64,000 bases of DNA from NCBI RefSeq assembly GCF_021347895.1, contig NC_067134.1:25506347-25570346 (forward strand), given 5' to 3'. A program made the translations under genes and the position numbers. This document shows, piece after piece, positions 31,101 to 41,900 of this stretch. How positions within the stretch are numbered: the stretch's first letter is position 1; the number at the start of each line of letters is the position of its first letter. Source of the stretch: Acanthochromis polyacanthus (taxonomy: Eukaryota; Chordata; Actinopteri; Pomacentridae). Below the pieces are notes generated by a model. It saw only the letters and a list, made by a program, of their open reading frames with translations. It was not told where the DNA came from and did no database searches.

Positions 31101-34100
31101 ATACCCGAGAGTATTTTATTGAAGACTGTGAATTATAACAATCTTAGATGGAGCCCTTTATGGTTCTGGAAACTTTTGAGACATGTTGTATTTATTTTCT
31201 GGTATTTTAAAGTCTCCAAAAAACAAGAGGAAACTGAAACATCTCCAGTAGTGGCTGTTGGAGCTGAGTTTTTCCAGAGGACTTCCAGTTATCTCCATTA
31301 TTTTTTATTTTATATAATGGATGCTGGTGGTGAAGCTGGTTGTTGGAGGGGCAGCTGCTTTGTCTTTTCCTCTTTGTGCTAGAAAACAGTGGAATTAGTT
31401 CACAGTTTCAAAGCTGCTGGTTTCTGGCATCTAAGCTCTTAGTCTGTCTGCGTATACAAAGAGCATTTGACTGGGTTTCCAAAGAGTGGAGGGCAGAGAT
31501 GGCCTCCAGCGTCCCGGCTGTGAGGGACTTTATGTGTTACTCATCCAACTGTACAATGGGAGAGGATGAGACTCACAATTTCTCTGCCTCTCCTCGCTCG
31601 CAAGCGAGAATACTGAAAGAGAGCGGGATGTTTGGGAACAAGCAAGGCGCAAGAGAACGAAGAGACATCAAAGGAACAGGGGGCCAGGATTTTTCTTCTT
31701 CTTTTTTTTTTTTTTTTTCTGGGCTCGGCAGAAGAGCCTTTTTAAAATTGGCTGTGGTGTGACTGAGTGTGAAAGTGGAAGGGAAAACGGCTGTGGAATC
31801 AGAATAAGACTAATGTCTAATACACTGCAAAAGCTCAAAATCTGACCGAGTCTCAAAATGTCTCATCCCACTTGATTTAAGATAAATTCACTTAACAAGC
31901 GGCATTTCAGCAGATGGAGGGACTTGTTTTAAGACAACGCATCTTAAATATCTTGTTAAGTCAAACAATCTTGAAATGATCTTGTTTTGAGTTGAATTTT
32001 ACAAGAAAACTCAAAATAAGTTTAACCCTCCTGTCGTCCTGTGGGGTCAAATTGACCCGGTTTAAAGTTTGAAAATGTGGGAAAAAAATAATTTCACAGT
32101 GAAACTTCTGATGTCCACATTTTCAACATTTTTGCAAAGTTTTTGAATATTTTTGGGTGGAAAAAAGAAATGTTAAAAATGTTTTTCAAGACACATTCAC
32201 ACAACATTCACATAAAAATTGATTTTTTCTTTGTGAATGTTCTTAAAGAAAATATTAGACGTTTTACTGATATGTATCCTATCACTTTAGATATTTTTAG
32301 GATTTTTTGGAAGATTGTTACTCACTTTTTTAAAATATTTACAAGAATTTTCTTGCCAAATTTGGGGTATTTTTTTTAAAAAATATAACTTTTGAGGAAA
32401 GCTTTTAGGGAATTATTGGAATTTTCTTGCTGAAGGTTTTGCAAATCTTCAGAAATTTGGGGAATTTTTTGCTGATTTTTAAAAAAAAGAAAAAAATTCA
32501 GACAAGAAAACAGTATTTTTTGATGGCCATAAACGAGGACAACAGGAGGGTAAATGCATCTGAAATTAGGAGGTTACATGAAAGCGAAAATCTGTTTTTG
32601 AGTGACATATTGCTCTTTCTTTTTAGCATATCTGACTTATTTTAAGACACCTAAGCTTAACAATCCTGGTAAAATAGAGCTTAAAATAAGTTTTCCAGCT
32701 AATTTTAAGATCTCAGGATTGTACATATCATATCTTATTTCAACAAATCTTCTCAAGCCGTTTTTGACTTCTTCTATTGGCAGATTTTTTCACCTATTTC
32801 AAGGTAAAAGCTCCTTGAAATAATTTCTTTCCCTCTGTTTTGAGAGGCTCATTTTTTCCAGTGTAAAAACGGGGTGCGGGTGTGACGCTGTGAGGGAATA
32901 ATGGAGGCGGAGTGAGACGTGGAGGGGGACACAGTGACAGTTCTTGGGCTCGACCTGCACTGTAATCTGAACAACCCCATGAGCCCCTATTCACTCACTC
33001 TCACTCGGGCGACTAAAAGCCTCCCGCTATGTGTTGGCCAAACAGACGCTTGGTTTTATTCCATTAATGTGCCTTGAAGTTGGTCATGTGAGAAAAGGTA
33101 GTCTGGGTCAAGGAGAGGCTTAAGAGGCTTGGGCTGTTAACACCCCCCCACCCTTTTCTCTTTGAACACACATGACTTCAAATATTCAGCATCTCGGCTT
33201 CTCATTCAGCCGAATTCCACTCTTCGCCCTTGTCGCTGTAGTTTAGCTTCGGCACCGGAGTCAGTCACGGTCGTCCCCTCTCGCCACGATTGGCTAAAGG
33301 TCTCGCAAACGGGGCTCCGCGGTTGGCCGTCCCCGTCATTGTAGTATTTTTGTTGGGGGGATTATTCTCACATCGATTGGGCACGCTCCCAAACCCCTGC
33401 ATGTGTTGTAAGGAGAAGGAAGCGAGTGATGGAGAGGAGAGGGGAGGAAGCAGGAAGAGAGGGTGGGAGGATGGAAGGGGGAGGGGCATTGTCCTCCCTA
33501 CTGTCTCACTGGGGTGTTTTTTTTTTTAAAGTCAAATTGTGCTCGTCTCGGGCGCACATGTCTGCACGTCACAAAGTCTCTGCTCAGCGCCGGCTTTGAC
33601 CAGCGCCGTGGATGCAAAGATGATTTTCATCTGCTGAGGATCATGTTGGAATAACTTTATTTCTAACTGTGAAAGGTGGCAGACCGGATCTTTTTTTCCT
33701 TGTTTTGCTTTTTTGAAAACAATTATGGATATTTTCCATGATTTTTGACTCTTTCAGTGGCGGGCACAGTCGCTTTCTGAGCTGATCCCACCTTCATCCG
33801 CAGCCTCTCGCCCTTTGGGGATCTTCTACTATTGTTTCCCTTCTGCTCTACTGCAAGATCAAAGGAAACCGCCGTCGCAGCTCCACACGAATCCACTATG
33901 AAACCCTAAACAGCAAATGGAGCGCCATATTTGAGGGACCAATGTCACATCGATTTGTGTCCTGATTCACACATAAAACACACGTGGAAGCACACACTAC
34001 CTGTAGCATGGAGGTGATGGCATCTTGTTGGAGGGGCCAGGTAAGCTAGCCAAAGCGTAGGAGAATTATTTTGACACCATGTGCTGCCACGCCGGGGGCT

Positions 34101-35958
34101 TGTGCATTTAAACGGTTCAGAGGGCTGCTAACTATTTCATGAAGATGTCTTCTCCCCATCAGAGAGAATAATAAAAGACGTGAGTGAAGAGCATGAGGCA
34201 AGGCTGTGAAATCACAGCTGTGTTAACTGTGCTCCTGTGTGTCCATCCAGGAGGAGCAAGCCGCCAAGCTGAAGGCAGAGAAGATCAGAGTCGCCCTGGA
34301 GAAGATCAAGGAGGCGCAGGTCAAAAAGGTAGAAACACCTCTCTGCTTTGTGAGCACTAATCCACCGACTCCTCTCACTCGTGTCATAATCGCTGTCTTG
34401 TCGTACCCACTGTACGCCGCATTTCTTTGTGAACTTCATTCACGGCGAAGGCGGCGAAGCGCAGAGAAAATAGGTCATTGCAGTGTTTGATTATGTGTGT
34501 GGATCTGCCGGGGAGGGAGCAAGGAATCAGAGACGGGCTTCAAAAAAAGACGGGGTGTGCATTCAAAGACAATGCAGACGCAATTCGACACAAGACGTGT
34601 TATTTATCTGACAGAAAAAATGCGATTTTTGGTGGCGTGTCTCCATCGGGAAGGCCGTTTTTGCCAGTGAATGAGCCGTCTCTGTGAATGAGAGCAATGC
34701 CATGCAGTTGAATGGTGTCCTTTTACACGCAATGAATAAGTGAAGCCCGACAGTGTTCCAGCAAACAGGGCTAGACTTCACTCTGCCATGTAAATACAGC
34801 ATGACAAGATAAAGGGTGTTGGTACAGCTGGGGCATTTAAAAAAAGGGGCAAATGCTGCAAAACGCTGGTTCACGAGTGGTTTCCGATTTCCTGTATTTT
34901 ATATTAGTGACGCTGAAGCGGACTGATTGCATTTGATTTGCATTTAAGCGGTTCAATTTTTGATTTTATGCAACTTTTTGTTGTTCGTTGGGCATTTTCG
35001 GGGGTCTCTCCTGTGAGAAATGTAGGTCAGACTCCCCACATCTGAGACTCACTGCTCACCCAGCATTCCCATTGGTGTGAGATTCACTTCAATCATTCGT
35101 ACCCGTGAGCTGATTGGACGTTAAGGTCGGGAGGGAACAAGCAGGAGGTCAAGGAACTGAGGGCTTTATTAGATTTCCCATCAGGACAGGGGTTATGTCG
35201 GCTGTGGTTGTGTGATCCTAGGTTTGGCACGTGTGTGTTTTTGTCACGTTCAGATTATTCTAAACTTGCATGTTATGGAGGACTTATGGCTGCTTATAGA
35301 TGCAGAACTTTAGCCAGACTTTAGTGTTGGGATGTGGGACACTGAGGCCCCATGATTCAATTTCAAGTCCCTCTCAGTCTTATCCCTCCTGTTGTCTTCA
35401 TTTATGGCCACCAAAAAATATAGTTTCCTTGTCTGAAAAAATCCAAAAATTCTGAAAAAAAATCTCCCAAATTCCTGAAAATTTGCAAAACCTTCAGGAA
35501 GAAAATTCCAATAATTCCTTAAAAGTTTCACTTCAAGGTTTGTTTGTTTTTTTTTTAAATCCCCAAATTTGGCAAGAAAATTCTTGTAAATATTTTCAAA
35601 AATGAGTAGAAATCTTCCAAAAAATCCAAAAAATATCTAAAGTGGTCGGTGTCAGTAAAACTATTATTATAATAGTAATGCTGTTATTATTATAATAATG
35701 TTATTATATTATTCTACTATTTTCTTTAAGAACATTCACAAAAAAATTAACACATTTTAAAGTTTGAAAAAGTGGGGAAAAAAATACATTTTCACAGTGA
35801 CATTCTGATGTCCACATTTTCAACATTTTTGTGAAATCTTTGAACAATTTTTGTTGGAAAAAAACAGAAAAAATAAAAATCAACAAAAATCCAGCGAATT
35901 TCGCCAGATTTTGGTTGATTTCTTTGTGAATGTTCTTAAAGAAATGTTTAAAGTTCTA

Positions 35959-36014
<56 letters not shown>

Positions 36015-38892
36015 GTGTGTGTGTGTGTGTAATCACTTTAGATATTTTTAGGATTTTTGGAAGATTTTTACCCATTTTTTGAAAATATTTACAAGAATTT
36101 TCTCGCAACATTTGGGGGATTTTTTAAAATGAAACTTTTAAGGAATTATTGGAATTTTCTTCCTGAAGGTTTTGAAAATTTTCAGAAATTTGGGGAATTT
36201 TTTTTCAGAATTTTTGGATTTTTTTCAGACAAGGAAACAATATTTTTTGGTGCCTGTAAATGAGGAAAACAGGGTTAAAAGGCTGGCATTTGCTGGTCTC
36301 CTGAAGTATAGATGCTGTTTATATGAAACTGTTGTCCTACTGCATTCATGTTAATACATATTTTATTTCCATATCTGCTCTGACATCTCAGCTTTAATAA
36401 AACATCAGTCAATCATCCCTTTTTTTCTCCTCCTCCCCCCTTCTTCCTCAGCTGGTGATCAGGGTCCACATGTCAGACGAGAGCTCCAAGACCATGATGG
36501 TGGACGAGCGGCAGACGGTCAGGCAGGTTCTGGACAGCCTGCTGGATAAGTCTCACTGTGGCTACAGCCCTGACTGGTCTCTGGTGGAAACCATCACTGA
36601 GCTTCAGATGGGTAAGAAAGGAGCTGCTCCTGAGTGAAATAAACACAGCTTAGTCTGCACTGTTTGAGTATAGATGGGAAACACAAAGCAGTGGGACAAA
36701 GTAAACCAGGGGTGTCAAACTCATTTCAGTTCAGGGGCCACACACATCCCAAGTGGATCTCAAGTGAGCAGTAAAATCACAGCATAATAACCTATAAATA
36801 ACCACAACTCCAAATGTTTCCTTTGTTTTAGTGCAAAAAAGTACATTCTGAAAATGTTCACATTGAAGGAATTATCTTTTTACAAAACATCACGAACAAC
36901 CTGAAATTAATTTTGTTACAAATCGACAAAAAAATAGACAAACGAGACAAAAAATGACAAAAGCGTGACACAAAATGATGAAGAAAACGATGAATAAAGC
37001 AAAACACAAAATGACGAAAATGAGACAAAAACGCAAGTGAGACCAAAAGGAAACATAAAACAACCAAAACGTGAAACAAAACGACAAAAACACGAGACAA
37101 ACAATAAGTCAGACAAAAAAAAACAACAAAAACAAGACAATATTACAAAAATGAGACAGTGACAAAAGCAAGAAACAAAATGACAAAAAGACAAAAAAAA
37201 TCAGGCAATAAAGTTACAAAGCGACAAAAAAATAGACAATAAGTCAGACAAAAAAACAATACAAAATATTTTAAAAGCGAGAAACAAAATGACAAAAAAT
37301 TAGGCAACAAAGTTACAAAGCGACAGGAAAAAATAGACAAACAACAAGTCAGACAAAAAAACAACAAAAACAATACAAAATATTTTAAAAGCGAGAAACA
37401 AAGTGACAAAAAAAATAGACAAACGAGACAAGAAATGACAAAAATGTGAAACAAAATGACAAAACTCAGACAAAGTCAGACAAAAGACAAAATCTTACAA
37501 AAATGACCCGCAAAATGACTGCATAACAAGGAGCAATCTAGTATTTTATTTTATGATCAAAACTACATTTATAGTTTCACAAATTTACAACTTGCAGTTC
37601 ATGTTTTTCCTGTCATTTTTACACTTGACAAAATCTTCTTCCGTGGGCAGGATTGGACCCTCTGAAGGGCCGGTTCTGGCCCACGGGCCTCATGTTTGAC
37701 ACCCCTGATGTAAACAATCCAGATGACAAACGTGTGTTAGAATTATCTACAGTCGCTGTTGCGACTTCAGGCTTTTTGTCAGTTTGAAGATTCAGCTCCA
37801 CCCAAAAAAAACAGAAAAAGCTTGGAGGGAGGAAATTAAGCGCACACGTTCGGGTCAGCAAAACTCTGCATATCTTCATCTCGTCATCATTCCTCGTCCT
37901 CTCTTTTTCTTTTCTCAGAGCGTATATTTGAGGATCACGAGAACTTGGTGGAGAACCTCCTGAACTGGACCCGTGACAGCCACAACAAGCTCATGTTCAT
38001 CGAGCGCATCGAGAAATACGCCCTTTTCAAGAACCCTCAGGTGAGCGGCCGTGACACTCTAACCCACATACCCACTCGGCAGATTGTTTTCTCAGCAGCC
38101 TTTTTAGCCGCTTTGCACGCGGCGTGTAAAATGCTGGAAGTGTATGTTATACACACGGGCGCATTGTTTATGCATGCCGAGTGGCTGCGCAGCCCGCAGA
38201 GCGAACAAGGGAGTGTGTTTGTGTAGGAGAGAGTTGGAAGTAGGTCAGAGCTTTAAAGCGAGTAAAGGTGAATAATTTATTTAACATAAGACGAGGAGGT
38301 GAGCCTCCCCGCCTTCTATTCATGCGACTTTTCCCTTCGATCACTTCCAGAACTATTTGCTGGGGCGGAAGGAGACGTCGGAAATGGCTGACAGGAATAA
38401 AGAGGCTTTATTAGAGGTAAAATTGCACACAAGCATCAACGCAGACTCTCCCATCATTTTACTGATTATTTAAGCTGCGGGTCCAAAATGACCCGTTTTA
38501 AAGTTTGAAAATGTGTGAAAAAAATACAGATTTTCACAGCGAAACTTCTGATGTCCACATTTTTGACATTTTTGGAAGTTTTTTGGTGGATGGAGAAATG
38601 TTAAAAATGTTTCTTAAGAACATTCACAAAAAAATCAACCAAAATCCAGCGAATTTCGCTGGATTTTGGTTGATTTTTATGTGAATGTTCTTAAAGAAAA
38701 TATGAGAAGTTTTATTGATATTTATATAATCATTTTAGATATTTTTAGGATTTTTTTGGAAGATTTATACTCATTTTTTTTAATATTGACAAGAATTTTC
38801 TTGCCAAATTTGGGGGATTTTTAAAATGTATTTTTTTAAAAACTTTTAAGGAATTATTGGAGTTTTCTTCCTAAAGGTTTTGCAAATTCTCA

Positions 38893-38934
<42 letters not shown>

Positions 38935-41900
38935 GGTTTGCTGAATTTTTGGACTTTTTCAGACAAGGAACCGATATTTTCTGGCGCCCATAAATGAAGA
39001 CAACAGGAGGGTTAAGAACATTCACAAAAAAGGATTTTTATGCGAATGTTCTTAAAGAAAATATTAGAAGTTTTACTGATATATTTATGTAATCACTTTA
39101 GATATTTTTAGGATTTTTTGGAAGATTTTTACTCAATTTTTGAAAATATTAACAAGAATTTTCTTACCAAATTTTGGGGATTTTTTAAAAATAAAAATTT
39201 TAAGGAATTATTGGAGTTTTCTTCCTAAAGATTTTGCAAATTTTCAGAAATTTTGTGGAATTTTTTTGCTGAATTTTTGAATTTTTTTCGAACAAAGAAA
39301 CAATATTTTTTTTGGCGCCTGTAAATGAGGACAACAAGAGGGTTTAATTACTCATTTCTTTTTGCGTCTCCTTCAGGAATGTTTCTGCGGAGGCTCGGTG
39401 TCCGTGCCGGAGATCGAAGGTGTCCTGTGGCTCAAAGAGGACGGGAAGAAGTCATGGAAGAAGCGTTACTTCCTCCTCCGGGCTTCGGGGATTTATTATG
39501 TCCCCAAAGGCAAAGCCAAGGTCAGTGAGATGGCTGTACTGTAGTCAAACAGTCACGCTACTCGCACTAAATAAAGCTGGAGAGCAGAAATGTGGGTCGG
39601 GGTTATGAGAACCAGATCCACGCAGTCTGCTCTGTGGTATTTCCTGTTTTCTCCCCGATCGCATTGAACAACAGAACCAGTAAACAACTTCCATATTTTT
39701 TTATTCATTTTTTACCAAGGTGGATTTGCTGTGCACATGTGCTTTACTTTTAGCACCGTCATCCTTCCGAGTCTTTCTCAGATTATGAGACTTTTTGCAT
39801 TTTATCATTTCGTAGCCTCATTTAAATGCTCCAGTTGAACCCTACAGTATGTGATAGGTGCTGATTAAAGCCCTGTGAATGTAAACTGATGACATGTGCA
39901 CTACTGAGGGATGTTTCTTTTATGCTGATCATTAAAAAAAGGATCACGTTTTTTAGCATAGTTATTTAAATTTCACTCAGGCAGGGAACATGTGCTCTAA
40001 AACAGAGACATCATTTGTAATAAACACACGTGTAGTGCAAACTAACGTCACATATGTCACAGCTGATGTTAGAAATTCACCGTTTCTCCACTCAGCATCA
40101 GTCTGTGCTGGTCTCCTTTTGTAAATCATACATAATGCGGTCTGCTGCGTCTCCTTCTCTGCAGGCATCCAGAGATCTTGTCTGCTTCCTGCAGCTGGAC
40201 CATGTTAACGTGTATTACGGCCAGGACTACCGCAGCAAATACAAAGCTCCCACCGACTACTGCCTGGCTCTGAAGGTAAAGCTCCGTCGCTGCGTCTTTA
40301 TTTCAGTAAAAAAATGCATGAAAAATGTTCTCAAACAAAGTACTCAGAGCCGTGATTTGTATTCAAGGTTTGGAGGGTAGAGCGATTGATGATATAACAC
40401 CGAATCAACTCACGTATAATTTTTAAGCCACATACATTCAAGTATAAGAAAGTCAAGAGAGCCAAAATACATTCAATCCTAGCGGCAGAAATGGCACCGT
40501 TAACCTGCAGTCAAGGATTTTGCCAACATGAACGAAGCAGACACAGCTCAGTTAGTATTCATTCCTGGACATAAAAAAAAAACAACATAATTTTTGTATC
40601 ATAGTCGACATTTTTGCTGTTTGAGGTCTAAAATCAACATGGCCGCCTACAACCAAACACCACATTACATTTTTACAGAAAGATTCTTCTAAATATTATA
40701 TAAACAACTGAGTAAAATTGAAGGTTATTTCTAAAGATATTGTAGTAAACCTGCTGACATGCCATAAATCCACTTGACTCACACACTACTTTCTATTAAA
40801 TAACTCAGAAAGCCTTGGAGTCTTCCAGTCTTTTCTTCAGGAGGAAATGACATCATGTGGAGCAGGTCATGTGATCTGGAATTAACACACTTCCTGGAGA
40901 GGAGTTTCTCTGACGGGGAACTCAGTTGACACAGATAAAATTTGCTGTTTTCCATATGAAATTTGATAAATTGCCAAAAAACGAATATCTGTCATGATTA
41001 TGTCAACGTCATAAATAGAAAACGATCAAATCCATTTTTAAATAAGCTCGTTTTATTATTGTTCACCTAATTAGAAGGTGGTTGTTATTAAATTTGAACG
41101 GTTATTTAGTTGACATTTTAGCGATGTTCAGTCATTTTTTTTTAATAAGTGATTGTTTCCATCATAAATAATTATGGAATTTGTCACAATGATATCAACA
41201 TTAAAACCCCAGCACAGACTTCAGAGACCCTAATCTGTATAAATGCACCCTTATAGTAATGGAAAAAGACCAACGTCAGCAAGTCAAATAATCAAATATT
41301 CAAAGGAGGATCGCAGAAAATGGTTCACACTGCTAATGTTTTATGTAACTATCCATAGCAGGAACAATACAGCATATTTATACTGCTCCAGAGGTGTACA
41401 GATACCATTCAGCATGTCCGTTAGAGTCATTTTATTTGATATTATTGCCATTTAACAAGCACAGACTGTTATTGCTCACTCAATTTTATGCATAAATAAG
41501 AAATTGTCTAATAAAAATGCTTAAAGCCATTACATATCGTGCATAATCTTTTCATCTTGAATCAGTTGACAGTGGAATTACAAGGAGCTGCTAGATGACG
41601 CTATACATGTTTGCTTCTTTTTCCAGCATCCACAAATCCAGAAGAAGTCCCAGTACATCAAGTATCTGTGCTGCGATGACGTCCGGACTCTGCACCAGTG
41701 GGTGAACGGAATCCGCATCGCCAAGGTTGGCCCACACATAAGCTGCTCTTCAAGACAAACGTGGTAAATAAATGCGAAATAATGTGACACTGATGTTTTG
41801 TGGCCCTGTGTTTGTGTGTAGTACGGAAAGCAGCTGTATGTGAACTACCAGGAAGCCATGAAGAGGACAGAGGCGGCCTACGACTGGTCGTCTCTCTCTA

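Larger units (their letters stand above)
38466..39345 (+). mobile_element. TTAA-family element copies, back to back
   Basis: The first copy begins about gcgggtccaaaatgacccg and ends gaagacaacaggaggg followed by TTAA (about 39015). A second, partial copy follows directly and ends gaggacaacaagagggt near 39342. The first contains a 40-bp palindrome (38614-38694) and an 18-T/23-G homopolymer pair (38896-38936). Confidence 0.65.
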
